64,000 nucleotides of DNA, taken from the NCBI RefSeq assembly GCF_018070465.1, contig NZ_JAGPXT010000010.1, positions 162,076-226,075 on the forward strand. Reading direction: 5' to 3'. The notes under the pieces were generated by a model. The model did no database searches and was not told where the DNA came from. It saw only the letters and a program-made list of their open reading frames with translations. The stretch is from Micromonospora sp. C95. Lineage in GTDB: Bacteria > Actinomycetota > Actinomycetes > Mycobacteriales > Micromonosporaceae. Positions 7,853 through 16,588 of the stretch are shown here, piece after piece (the first letter of the stretch is position 1; every line of letters begins with the position of its first letter). The position numbers were made by a program, and so were the translations under genes.

Positions 7853-10417
7853 ATGACTGATACGGCGAGGACGGCCCGCACCGGCGTCCCCGAGCGTCCG
7901 AATCTGGACGGTCTCGAGGAGACCTGGTCGCGCCGCTGGCAGGAGGAGGGCACGTACGCGTTCGACCGCAGCAGGCAGCGGTCGGACGTATACGCGATCG
8001 ACACCCCGCCGCCGACCGTATCGGGCGAGCTGCACATGGGGCACGTCTTCTCGTACACGCACACCGACCTGGTCGCCCGGTTCCAACGGATGCGCGGCCG
8101 GACGGTCTTCTACCCGATCGGCTGGGACGACAACGGGCTGCCCACCGAGCGCCGGGTGCAGAACGTGTACGGGGTCCGGTGTGACCCCTCGCTGCCGTAC
8201 GACCCGGACTGGGCACCACCGACCGGACCCGTGGACGACGCCGCCCGGAAGAACCCGACCCCGATCTCCCGGCGGAACTTCATCGAGCTGTGCGAGCGGT
8301 TGACCGTCGCCGACGAGCAGGTCTTCGAGGCGCTGTGGCGGCGGCTCGGCCTGTCGGTGGACTGGTCGTTGATGTACACCACCATCGGGGAGGTGGCCCG
8401 GGCCACCTCCCAGCGGGCGTTCCTGCGCAACCTGGCCCGGGGCGAGGCGTACCAGGCCGAGGCGCCGACGCTGTGGGACGTCGGTTTCGCCACCGCCGTG
8501 GCGCAGGCCGAACTGGAGGACCGGGAACGCCCCGGCGCGTACCACCGGTTGCGCTTCCACGCCCCGGGCGGGCGGGAGGTGCTCATCGACACCACCCGGC
8601 CGGAGCTGCTGCCGGCCTGCGTCGCGCTGGTCTGTCACCCCGACGACGAGCGGTACGCGGACCTGGTCGGCACGACTGTGCGTACCCCGGTGTTCGGAGT
8701 GCAGGTGCCGGTGCGCGCGCACCCGCTGGCGGACCCGGCCAAGGGCACCGGCATCGCGATGGTCTGCACCTTCGGTGACCTGACCGACGTGACCTGGTGG
8801 CGGGACCTGGCCCTGGACACCCGGGTGGTGATCGGCCGGGACGGCCGGCTGCTGCCGGAGCCACCGGCCGACGTGCCCGCGCAGCCGTACGCGGCGCTGG
8901 CCGGGCAGACGGTGAACGGCGCCCGACGGACGGTGGTGGAGCAGCTGACCGAGGCGGGTGACCTGGTCGGCGAGCCGCGCCCGATCAGCCACCCGGTGAA
9001 GTTCTACGAGCGGGGCGACCGGCCCCTGGAGATCGTCTCGACCCGGCAGTGGTATCTGCGCAACGGTGGCCGCGACACCGATCTGCGGGAGGAACTGCTG
9101 GCCCGTGGCCGGGAGCTGCGCTGGGTGCCGGAGCACATGCGGCACCGCTACGAGCACTGGGTGGGCGGCCTGACCGGCGACTGGCTGGTCAGCCGGCAGC
9201 GCTACTTCGGGGTGCCGGTGCCGGTGTGGTACCGGCTCGACGACGCTGGCGAACCGGACTGGACCGAGCCTCTCACGCCGGCGGAGTCCGCGCTGCCGAT
9301 CGATCCGTCCGAGGAGACCCCGCCCGGGTACGACGAGTCGCAGCGCGGTGTGCCGGGCGGCTTCGTCGGCGACCCGGACGTGCTGGACACCTGGGCCACC
9401 TCGTCGCTGACCCCGCAGATCGTCGGCGGCTGGGAACGTGACCCGGACCTGTTCTCCCGGGTCTTCCCGATGGACCTGCGCCCGCAGGGGCACGACATCA
9501 TCCGCACCTGGCTGTTCGCCACCGTGGTCCGGTCGCACCTGGAGCACGGCGTGCTGCCCTGGCGGACGACGGAGCTGTCCGGCTGGATCCTCGATCCGGA
9601 CCGCAAGAAGATGTCGAAGTCCAAGGGGAACGTGGTGACCCCGATGGCGCTGCTGGAGCAGCACGGCTCGGACGCGGTGCGGTACTGGTCGGCCAGCGGC
9701 AAGCCCGGCACCGACCTGGCCTTCGACCCGGCCCAGATCCGGATCGGCCGGCGATTGGCCACCAAGCTGCTGAACGCCTCCAGGTTCGCGCTCGGGCTGG
9801 GTGCCGCCGACGCGCTGCGCGCCCCGGCGACCGAACCCCTCGACCGGGCCGTGCTCGCCGAACTGGCCGAGGTGGTGGCCACCGCGACAACCGCGTTCGA
9901 GGGGTACGACCACACGGCCGCGCTCCAGGCCACCGAGTCGTTCTTCTGGCGGTTCTGTGACGACTACATCGAGCTGGTGAAGGAACGCGCCTACGGCAGC
10001 GGAGCCGGGGCCGACTCGGCCCGGGCGGCGCTGGCCACCGCGCTGTCGGTGCAGTTGCGGCTGTTCGCCCCGGTGCTGCCGTACGCGACCGAGGAGGTCT
10101 GGTCGTGGTGGCGGTACGGGTCCGTGCACCGCGCGCCGTGGCCGACCACGTACGAGGTGGGCCGGGCCATCCAGGGTGACGGCGACCCGCAGCTGCTGCG
10201 GCTCGCCGCCGACGCGCTGGGGCAGGTCCGCCGGGCCAAGTCCGAGCGGAAACTGTCGATGAAGGCGGAGGTGCCGCTGGCCGAGGCCCTCGGCCCGGCC
10301 GCCGTACTCGACCAGCTCACGCTGGTAATCGACGACCTACGCGCCGCCGGCCGCATCAACAAGCTCGACCTGCTCCCCGACCGCACCCCCGAACTGGTCA
10401 TCGCCTGCGCCTTCTGA
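7853..10417 (+). CDS. valS: Valyl-tRNA synthetase
   Basis: Charges tRNA-Val with valine in the cytoplasm. The 854-aa class Ia synthetase has the HIGH motif as HMGH (61-64) and KMSKS at 586-590 (KKMSKSKGN). The CP1 editing domain lies between them, and the anticodon-binding domain follows (NASRFALGLGAADAL onward). The C-terminal tail is short. A TACGAT -10-like box at 7841-7846 sits only seven bases before the ATG, and no Shine-Dalgarno site is visible, so the mRNA may be leaderless. A strong compound hairpin follows the stop. The identity of the amino acid rests on overall similarity to valine enzymes rather than on the shared motifs. Confidence 0.93.
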   Translation: MTDTARTARTGVPERPNLDGLEETWSRRWQEEGTYAFDRSRQRSDVYAIDTPPPTVSGELHMGHVFSYTHTDLVARFQRMRGRTVFYPIGWDDNGLPTERRVQNVYGVRCDPSLPYDPDWAPPTGPVDDAARKNPTPISRRNFIELCERLTVADEQVFEALWRRLGLSVDWSLMYTTIGEVARATSQRAFLRNLARGEAYQAEAPTLWDVGFATAVAQAELEDRERPGAYHRLRFHAPGGREVLIDTTRPELLPACVALVCHPDDERYADLVGTTVRTPVFGVQVPVRAHPLADPAKGTGIAMVCTFGDLTDVTWWRDLALDTRVVIGRDGRLLPEPPADVPAQPYAALAGQTVNGARRTVVEQLTEAGDLVGEPRPISHPVKFYERGDRPLEIVSTRQWYLRNGGRDTDLREELLARGRELRWVPEHMRHRYEHWVGGLTGDWLVSRQRYFGVPVPVWYRLDDAGEPDWTEPLTPAESALPIDPSEETPPGYDESQRGVPGGFVGDPDVLDTWATSSLTPQIVGGWERDPDLFSRVFPMDLRPQGHDIIRTWLFATVVRSHLEHGVLPWRTTELSGWILDPDRKKMSKSKGNVVTPMALLEQHGSDAVRYWSASGKPGTDLAFDPAQIRIGRRLATKLLNASRFALGLGAADALRAPATEPLDRAVLAELAEVVATATTAFEGYDHTAALQATESFFWRFCDDYIELVKERAYGSGAGADSARAALATALSVQLRLFAPVLPYATEEVWSWWRYGSVHRAPWPTTYEVGRAIQGDGDPQLLRLAADALGQVRRAKSERKLSMKAEVPLAEALGPAAVLDQLTLVIDDLRAAGRINKLDLLPDRTPELVIACAF

Positions 10418-10426
10418 CGGGCACAA

Positions 10427-10494
10427 CATCGGGGAAAGTGCTGCCTCAACGGCCGTGGAGGCAGCACTTTCCCCGAAAGTGCTGCCTCCCGATG
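10427..10494. terminator. Compound hairpin between convergent valS and the ABC block
   Basis: A perfect 17-bp inverted repeat (arms 10431-10447 and 10458-10474, core AAAGTGCTGCCTC) has a 10-base loop. A third copy of the arm's 14-base core follows at 10475-10488. CATCGGG at 10427 and CCCGATG at 10488 form an outer pair. It lies between convergent stops, so a two-way terminator is likely. The extra half-copy allows two alternative foldings. Confidence 0.75.
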
Positions 10495-10507
10495 CCCACC
10501 CCAGGGG

Positions 10508-11218
10508 TCAGCTGGTTTCGCCGGCCATGGAGAAGGAGCGTAGGCGGTCGATGGAGAGGAAGGTGGCGGCGACGATGATGAGGGCGGTCATCACGGCGGC
10601 CACCGGGACGGAGACCGTGGTGGCGAGCAGGTTGGTCGGGGCGAGGCGGTCGGCCAGGGCGATCACGTAGTGCTGGATCGACAGCACCCGGGTGCCGGTG
10701 ATCACGTTGCTGAGCAGCCCCTCCCAGATCAGCACGTAGACCAGCCCGAGCAGCACCGGCCGCCGGGTGAGCAGGCTGGCCGCCACGAACAGCGCCGAGT
10801 AGGCCAGCGCACCGACCGACGCGGCGACGGCGAGCGCCACGCCGAGGCGTACCGAGTCGGCCAGCAGGCCCGCCGCGAACAGCGGGACCGCGACGGTGAC
10901 CGCGGTGACCCCGGCCGCGACGGCCAGCTTCGGCAGCACGATCTGCCACCGTGGCAGCGGCGTGGTGAGCACGTGTACCACCGTGCCGTCGTCGATCTCG
11001 GCACCGAGCACCCCGGTGCCGACGATCAGGGCGACCACCGGCAGCACCACGGCCAGCCCGAGGCCGACCAGCACCGGCGGACCCCAGTCGGTGGGTTCGA
11101 CCCCGAGCCCCCGGGAGAGCACGGCCAGCCCCACCAGCAGTATCGGTAGCGGTAGCAGCAGCAGGAACCGACGACGCCCGAACAGGCCGCGCACGGTGAT
11201 CCAGGAGACAGTGGACAT
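10508..11218 (-). CDS. ABC-2 type transporter permease
   Basis: A 236-aa integral membrane protein with about six spans (for example LLLLPLPILLVGLAVL, GLGLAVVLPVVALIVGTGVL), and no ATPase motifs. The sequence GTGVLGAEIDDGTVVHVLTTPLPR is characteristic of ABC-2 permeases that sit next to a separate ATPase gene. Its ATG shares one base with the stop of the ATPase gene before it. It is the last gene of a four-gene minus-strand block. It would pair with the ATPase ending at 11218 to form an exporter of unknown substrate. Confidence 0.85.
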   Translation of the reverse strand: MSTVSWITVRGLFGRRRFLLLLPLPILLVGLAVLSRGLGVEPTDWGPPVLVGLGLAVVLPVVALIVGTGVLGAEIDDGTVVHVLTTPLPRWQIVLPKLAVAAGVTAVTVAVPLFAAGLLADSVRLGVALAVAASVGALAYSALFVAASLLTRRPVLLGLVYVLIWEGLLSNVITGTRVLSIQHYVIALADRLAPTNLLATTVSVPVAAVMTALIIVAATFLSIDRLRSFSMAGETS

Positions 11219-12168
11219 CAGGCCTCCACCAGGTAGGAGAAGACGCTCTCCAGGGACTCGTCCTCGGGTACCAGTTGCTGGACCCGTACGCCGCGGGCCA
11301 GGGCGACCTTCGGCAGCATCCGGGTGAATGCTCCGTAGTCACCGGCGCGTACGGTCAGGCCATCGCGCCCCAGCTCGACCCCGCTGACCGAGGTCTCGGC
11401 CATCAACGCGACGGCCAGCGCCCGGTCGTCGGTGGAGCGGATGGCGAAGACGTGCGGCCGGTTGGTCATCAGCCGCCGGATGGTCCGGAAGTCGCCGGAG
11501 GCGGCGAGCCGGCCGGCGACCATCACCTGGACCGTGCCGGAGACCTGCTCGACCTCCTCCAGGATGTGTGAGCTGAACAGGATCGTCCGGCCCGCGTCGC
11601 CGAGGGAGTGCAGCAGCTCCATCATGTGCAACCGCTGGCGCGGGTCCATGCCGTTGAACGGCTCGTCCAGCAGCAGCACCTGCGGGTCGTGCACCAGCGC
11701 CGCCGCCACCCGGGTGCGCTGCCGCATGCCCTTGGAGTAGGTGCCGATGCGGCGGTCCTGGGCGTCGGCCATCTCCACCATGTCGATGGCGCGGCGGGCC
11801 GCGGCCTGCGGATCCGGCAGCTTGTGCAGCTTCGCGGTGGCCAGCACGAACTCGTACGCGGTGAGGAAGCTGTGCACCGCCTCCCGCTCGCTGACCAGGC
11901 CGAGCCGGCGGTAGACCTCCGGATTGCGCCAGGTGGGCCGACCGTCCAGGGTCACCGCCCCTCGGGACGGGGTGAGGAAACCGGCCATCATGTGCAGCAG
12001 GGTGGTCTTGCCCGCCCCGTTGGGGCCGAGCAGCCCGGTCACTCCGGGCCCGAGGCTCATGCTCACGTTGTTCACCGCGACCACGTTGCCGTACCAGCGG
12101 GAGACCTCGGCGAGGTCGAGGGTGCTGGTGGCGGTGGCCGGCGGTGCGGCGGTACTCGTCGTGGTCAT
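11218..12168 (-). CDS. ABC transporter ATP-binding protein
   Basis: A 316-aa cytoplasmic ATPase of the ABC-2/drug-resistance type. It has Walker A LLGPNGAGKTT, signature YSKGMRQRTRVAAAL, Walker B VLLLDEPFNGMD and the histidine in LFSSHILEEVE, followed by a C-terminal domain typical of this class. The start ATG 12168 overlaps the stop of the upstream permease (ATGA), and its own stop overlaps the downstream permease start. Tight coupling implies one transcript and stoichiometric production. The first 20 residues (MTTTSTAAPPATATSTLDLA) are an Ala/Thr-rich leader outside the fold. Confidence 0.92.
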   Translation of the reverse strand: MTTTSTAAPPATATSTLDLAEVSRWYGNVVAVNNVSMSLGPGVTGLLGPNGAGKTTLLHMMAGFLTPSRGAVTLDGRPTWRNPEVYRRLGLVSEREAVHSFLTAYEFVLATAKLHKLPDPQAAARRAIDMVEMADAQDRRIGTYSKGMRQRTRVAAALVHDPQVLLLDEPFNGMDPRQRLHMMELLHSLGDAGRTILFSSHILEEVEQVSGTVQVMVAGRLAASGDFRTIRRLMTNRPHVFAIRSTDDRALAVALMAETSVSGVELGRDGLTVRAGDYGAFTRMLPKVALARGVRVQQLVPEDESLESVFSYLVEA

Positions 12169-13046
12169 CGTGCGGCCACCTTCTTGTAGCGGGCAAGTAG
12201 CAGGGCGACGCAGCCCGCCACGAGCGCGACGGCGGCCAGCGCGTACACCGGGCCGAAGGCCCCGAGGTCGAGGTCGGCGGTGTTGGCCTCGGTGACCAGC
12301 AGGTCGCGCATCGTCCAGAGGCCGACGCCCTGCACCAGGGTGGGCGGCGAGGCGATGCCGGCGAGCTGGTTCGCCGTCTGCGAGGGCAGGACCGACAGGA
12401 TGCCGACGATCGGCGTGGTCATCAGGAACACGGCGACGATCCCGCCGGCGGCGAAGGCGCGCTTGCCGGTCATCGAGGCGACCAGCAGCCCGACCGAGGC
12501 GAAGACCACGGCCCACAGCCCGGCGTAGAGCAGGCCGGGCAGCAGGTCGAGCAGTTCGTCCCAGACCGCTCCCATGCCGTCGCCGGTGAAGGCGCCGCCG
12601 AGGAACATCAGCAGCTGCGGCGCGCCGAGCAGCAGGAACAGCGCGGTGACCAGGGCGAGCAGCTTGGCCAGCGGGTAGTCGGCGTGCGGCAGCGGGCGGG
12701 AGAAGTACAGCGGCAGGACGCCGCTGCGCATGTCCCGGGAGACCAGCTCGGGCGCGGCCACCGCGACGAAGAAGATGACCAGCCAGCTCATCGCGTCGGC
12801 GAACTGGGCGTACGTCATGACCACTTCGCCGATCTGGCTGCGGATCGCGGTCACCGCGGCGGCCACCATCAGCACGATGCCGACCACCAGCCAGGGAAAG
12901 ATCTTGGCCTTGGCGCTGCGGCCCAACCCGAAGGTGGTCCGTACACCGTGCAGGTACAGCGCTCCGAAGACGTGCCGGCGGCCGAGCCGGGGGCCGGTGT
13001 AGCGCTGGTAGCCGATGTCGTGGATGACTCCCGTCGGCTCAGACAA
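12165..13046 (-). CDS. ABC-2 type transporter permease
   Basis: A 293-aa membrane protein. After a cytosolic start (IHDIGYQRYTGPRLGR) about six spans follow. APELVSRDMRSGVLPLYFSR is the typical first cytosolic loop of ABC-2 permeases. The start is set at TTG 13046: GGAGGGAG lies at good spacing upstream, and the codon overlaps the end of the ATPase gene before it. The ATG further upstream in the same frame would put 30 unrelated residues inside that gene. The most natural partner is the ATPase at 13039-13953. Confidence 0.85.
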   Translation of the reverse strand: MSEPTGVIHDIGYQRYTGPRLGRRHVFGALYLHGVRTTFGLGRSAKAKIFPWLVVGIVLMVAAAVTAIRSQIGEVVMTYAQFADAMSWLVIFFVAVAAPELVSRDMRSGVLPLYFSRPLPHADYPLAKLLALVTALFLLLGAPQLLMFLGGAFTGDGMGAVWDELLDLLPGLLYAGLWAVVFASVGLLVASMTGKRAFAAGGIVAVFLMTTPIVGILSVLPSQTANQLAGIASPPTLVQGVGLWTMRDLLVTEANTADLDLGAFGPVYALAAVALVAGCVALLLARYKKVAAR

Positions 13047-13953
13047 GGCTGTTCTCCCTCCGGGCGAAGAGTTCGGCCACCCGGTGCCGGCGCTGGTCCA
13101 GCCGGTGCAGGGGCAGGTCCAGCTCGGCCACCGCACCGAGGATCAGGTCGTAGGTGCCCTGGTCGGCCAGCGGCACCAGCAGCAGCCTTCCCTCCCGGGT
13201 CACCGGCAGATCGAGGGCGGCCAGCCGGGCGGCCAGCGCCTCGGTGCCCTCGCTGACCTCGACCGCGAGCACGTCGGTGACCGAGGTCATGGCGGCGATG
13301 TGGTCGGCCCGCAGCAGCCGCCCACCCTCGATGGCGACCAGGGTGTCGCAGATCCGCTCGACCTCACCGAGCAGGTGCGAGCAGACCAGGACCGAGATGC
13401 CGAACTCGGTGCCGATCCGCTGCACCAGCGCGAGCATCGCGTCCCGGCCGGCCGGGTCGAGCCCGTTCGTGGGCTCGTCCAGCAGCAGCAGGTCGGGATC
13501 GTGCACCAGCGCCTGAGCGAGCTTGACCCGCTGCTTCATGCCGGTGGAGTAGCCGCCCACCGGCCGGTGGCGCTCCTCGTGCAGACCCACGTGGCGCAGC
13601 GCCTCGGAGGCCCGCTCCCGGGCGACGGTGCGCGGTAGGCCGCTGATCCGTCCCAGGTGGGTGACCAGTTCGGCGGCGGAGAGATCGGGCGGCAGGCAGT
13701 CGTGCTCGGGCATGTAGCCGACCCGGGCCCGTACCGTCGCCGTGTCGGCGGTCGGGTCCAGGCCCAGCACCTGTATCCGGCCGCGAGTGGGAGTGAGCAG
13801 GCCGAGCAGCAGCTTGATCAGGGTCGACTTGCCGGCGCCGTTGGCGCCGACCAGACCCACGATCCCTGGTTCCACCGCGACCGTCAGATCGGACAGTGCG
13901 GTGACCCCGCCGCCGTAGACCTTCGTCAACGACTCGGTTGCGATCAGTGTCAC
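13039..13953 (-). CDS. ABC transporter ATP-binding protein, first gene of the block
   Basis: A 304-aa ATPase with Walker A LVGANGAGKST, signature YSTGMKQRVKLAQAL, Walker B LLLLDEPTNGLD and switch histidine LVCSHLLGEVE. It heads the block ATPase-permease-ATPase-permease, in which every junction overlaps. The block may encode one composite exporter or two related ones. The gene is divergent from the glycosyltransferase at 14174, and the 220-bp gap between them must hold both promoters. No regulator lies next to the block, and the substrate is unknown. Confidence 0.92.
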   Translation of the reverse strand: MTLIATESLTKVYGGGVTALSDLTVAVEPGIVGLVGANGAGKSTLIKLLLGLLTPTRGRIQVLGLDPTADTATVRARVGYMPEHDCLPPDLSAAELVTHLGRISGLPRTVARERASEALRHVGLHEERHRPVGGYSTGMKQRVKLAQALVHDPDLLLLDEPTNGLDPAGRDAMLALVQRIGTEFGISVLVCSHLLGEVERICDTLVAIEGGRLLRADHIAAMTSVTDVLAVEVSEGTEALAARLAALDLPVTREGRLLLVPLADQGTYDLILGAVAELDLPLHRLDQRRHRVAELFARRENSLV

Positions 13954-14173
13954 GTCGTCAGCCTAGAGGCGTCGGACAATGCACCGCGCTCCGGAAGCAA
14001 CCCCCGTTTCCCCTGATACCGACTCACCGCTACCCCTAGGGAGATCAACCACGTCCCGGGCCGGCTACGGCGTGGCCGGCGGGCATCCTGTCCCGCCGCG
14101 ACGGGTGGTCTGGTACAGAATGGACCCTGGCCGTCCGCCCGGCGCGGCGGCCACACCGGCTGACGGGAGAACC

Positions 14174-15769
14174 ATGACCGCTGGGGCGCTCAAGGTGAGC
14201 GTGGTGGTGCCGACGTACAACTCCGGCGAGGGTCTCGACCGGCTCGTCGCGTCGTTGCTGCGTCAGTCACTGCCGACGAGCGAGTTCGAAGTGATCTTCG
14301 TCGACGACGGTTCCACCGACGCCACACCGGCTCGACTGGATGCGCTGGCCGCCGCCCATCAGCACTTCCACGTGCTGCACGCCGAGCATTCCGGCTGGCC
14401 CTCACGCCCCCGCAACCTGGGCGTGGCGCGCGCCGAGGGTGAGTACGTCCAGTTCGTCGACGATGACGACTGGCTCGCCGACGAGGCCCTGGCCCGGTTG
14501 TCCGGGTACGCGGCGGAGAACGGGGCGGACATCGCCATCGGCCGGATAGCCGGCCACGGTCGTGCGGTGCCGCGGGAACTGTTCCGGGTCAACCGGCCCG
14601 ATGCCACGCTTGTCGACGCGCCGCTGATGGAGAGCCTGACCTGTCACAAGATGTTCCGCCGGGCCTTCCTGTCCCAGCACGACCTGCGGTTTCCGGAGGA
14701 GGGCCGGAAACGGCTGGAGGATCATCACCTGGTCACCCGGGCCTACCTGCTCTCCCGCCGCACCTGCGTGCTGGCCGCCTACACCTGCTACCACCACTCC
14801 CGGCGGCCCGGTGGCGACAACCTCACCGCCACCCGGATGGAACCGGAGGGCTACTTCCGAAGCCTGCGCGAGGTCCTCGACATCGTCGAGGCGCACACCG
14901 AGCCGGGTCCGCTGCGTGATCGGCTGCACCAGCGCTGGTTGCGGATCGAGATGATCCGCCGGCTGCGTGGCAGCCGGCTGCGCAACGCGCCCCGTGACTG
15001 GGTCGACCAGGTGGTGACGGAGGCGCGGCGGACCATCCGGGAACGCTTCGCGCCGGGCGTGGCCGCCGGGCTGCCGGCGTTGGAGCGAATTGTCGCCGGC
15101 CTCGTCGAGCGGGGACGGGTCGAGGATCTGTACCGCATCGCCGAGTGGGAGGCCGGCGTCGTGGCGAAGGTCCGGCTCAAGACGTACGAGCTGACGGGAC
15201 ACACCCTCGACGTCACCGTCTCCGGTCGGCTCCGCAGCGGTGACCGACCCGTCTCGTACGACCGCACCCCGGATGGTCGGGAACTGCTGGACCTGCCGGT
15301 CGAGGAGGTGCCCGCGGACCTGCTCGACTGCTCGGACGAGCTGCTGTCGGCCACCGACGAGCTGCGCCGACCCCGGCTCGACGTGGTCGCCCGACGGGTC
15401 GTCGACGGCGACGAGTTCTACCTGCCGGTGAGTTTCGACGTGGATCGCGTACCGCATCGCTGGGGCGGGTTCCGCCTGATGTGGCGGGGGCGGGTGAGGA
15501 TCGACTTCCGCATCCTCGACGGCGGCCGTACCCAGGGCGACTGGATCCTCAAGGCGCGGCTCACCGGCTCCGGGTGCGAGGTCGACGCGACGCTGCCGCT
15601 GGCCGTGTCGTGTGCCGCCGACGGTGCCCGGCCGGTGGTGGTCGACACGCGGCAGCCGCCGCCGCGCCCGGCTCCCCCGCCGGCCAGCACCGGGCCGTGG
15701 CAACGGCTGAAGCGGGCCGTGCGCCGCCGACTCGGCCGCAGCGTCGGGCAATCGGTTCGCACTTCGTAA
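14174..15769 (+). CDS. Family 2 glycosyltransferase
   Basis: A 531-aa protein. Residues about 8-230 are a GT-A fold: VSVVVPTYNSGEGLDRLVAS, FEVIFVDDGSTDATP, and the metal/sugar-nucleotide motif VDDDDWLADEA. GWPSRPRNLGVARAEGEYV resembles enzymes that build teichoic-acid-like or capsular polymers. The C-terminal 250 residues appear beta-rich, with no membrane spans, and the tail is Pro-rich then basic (RLKRAVRRRLGR). ATG 14174 has CGGGAGA just before it; the frame extends further up but without family sequence. The role is inferred as cell-surface glycan synthesis. Donor and acceptor are unknown. Confidence 0.85.
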   Translation: MTAGALKVSVVVPTYNSGEGLDRLVASLLRQSLPTSEFEVIFVDDGSTDATPARLDALAAAHQHFHVLHAEHSGWPSRPRNLGVARAEGEYVQFVDDDDWLADEALARLSGYAAENGADIAIGRIAGHGRAVPRELFRVNRPDATLVDAPLMESLTCHKMFRRAFLSQHDLRFPEEGRKRLEDHHLVTRAYLLSRRTCVLAAYTCYHHSRRPGGDNLTATRMEPEGYFRSLREVLDIVEAHTEPGPLRDRLHQRWLRIEMIRRLRGSRLRNAPRDWVDQVVTEARRTIRERFAPGVAAGLPALERIVAGLVERGRVEDLYRIAEWEAGVVAKVRLKTYELTGHTLDVTVSGRLRSGDRPVSYDRTPDGRELLDLPVEEVPADLLDCSDELLSATDELRRPRLDVVARRVVDGDEFYLPVSFDVDRVPHRWGGFRLMWRGRVRIDFRILDGGRTQGDWILKARLTGSGCEVDATLPLAVSCAADGARPVVVDTRQPPPRPAPPPASTGPWQRLKRAVRRRLGRSVGQSVRTS

Positions 15770-15816
15770 GGTTTGTCCGGCAGACACGCCGCGACCACCC
15801 GCGAAAGACTGGGCAC

Positions 15817-16392
15817 ATGCTCAGTCGCCGCCTGTTCCGTACCCCGTTGACGTGGATCGCGATCACCGTCCTGGCCGCCGGCGCGGCCTTCGGCCTGTAC
15901 TGGTTCCAGCCCTGGAAGCTGCTGACCGACGCCGAGGTGGCCGAGCGACTGACGACGGTCGCCACCCCGGGGAGTTCGGCCGCACCGACCGGTTCGGCCG
16001 CGCCGACCGGTTCCGCCGCGCCCGCCTCCCCCGACGCCACGGCGGCGACGCTGGTCAGCTCCGGTGACTTCATCAGTCACGAACACGACACCTCCGGCAG
16101 CGCGCGCATCGTGCGCACCGCCGACGGGCGGCATCGGCTGGAGTTGGTCGGTCTGAACACCTCCAACGGCCCGGACCTTCGGGTCTGGCTGACCGACCAG
16201 CCGGTGATCGAGGGCCGGGACGGGTGGCACGTGTTCGACGACGGCCGCTGGGTCGAGTTGGGGCGGCTCAAGGGGAATGTCGGCGACCAGGGTTACGCGA
16301 TCCCGGACGACGTCGAGCTGACCGACCTGACGAGCGTCTCCATCTGGTGCAAGCGATTCGCGGTCTCCTTCGGGGCGGCCACCCTGGGTTGA
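15817..16392 (+). CDS. Membrane-anchored DM13-domain protein
   Basis: A 191-aa protein with an N-terminal membrane anchor (TWIAITVLAAGAAFGLYWF, about 11-29) and an Ala/Pro/Ser/Thr linker containing a repeated GSAAPT unit. The extracellular DM13 domain runs from about 90 to 190 (DFISHEHDTSGSARIVR, HRLELVGLNTSNGPDLRVWL). The single Cys in SIWCKRF is the conserved one in DM13 domains, for which a redox or electron-transfer role has been proposed. It is followed within 15 bp by a very strong hairpin, so it is probably transcribed alone. Confidence 0.88.
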   Translation: MLSRRLFRTPLTWIAITVLAAGAAFGLYWFQPWKLLTDAEVAERLTTVATPGSSAAPTGSAAPTGSAAPASPDATAATLVSSGDFISHEHDTSGSARIVRTADGRHRLELVGLNTSNGPDLRVWLTDQPVIEGRDGWHVFDDGRWVELGRLKGNVGDQGYAIPDDVELTDLTSVSIWCKRFAVSFGAATLG

Positions 16393-16405
16393 GGTCGAGC
16401 GGGTA

Positions 16406-16471
16406 CGACTGCGCACAGCGGCCGGCGACCGGGCACCGCCAGCCCCGGTTGCCGGCCGCTGTGCGCAGTCG
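16406..16471. terminator. Long near-perfect hairpin after the DM13 gene
   Basis: Arms 16406-16426 and 16451-16471 are perfect complements over 21 bp. The pairing continues inward for seven more positions (one G-U), leaving a loop of about ten bases. It starts 14 bp after a stop codon and lies 118 bp before the next gene on the same strand. A rho-independent-like terminator is the simplest reading. Confidence 0.75.
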
Positions 16472-16588
16472 ATTCGCGGGACGACGGGCACCCCGTCCGT
16501 ACCAGGGGCCCGGCGGACGTGGTGGCGCTCTCGACCGATCGGCGGCCGGCTGCGAAACTGTGTGCCGGTCGCCGGAGTTGGGGGTCTG

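Noticed and set aside
7424..10129. A 900-codon open frame on the minus strand opposite valS
   Set aside because: It is a shadow frame of a GC-rich gene. Its composition is Arg/Gly/Val/His-rich with no domain, and valS has clear catalytic motifs.
10508..15769. Biosynthetic gene cluster (ABC exporters plus glycosyltransferase)
   Set aside because: The genes are in divergent units with no scaffold-forming enzyme (PKS, NRPS, terpene or RiPP) nearby, so co-occurrence is probably chance.
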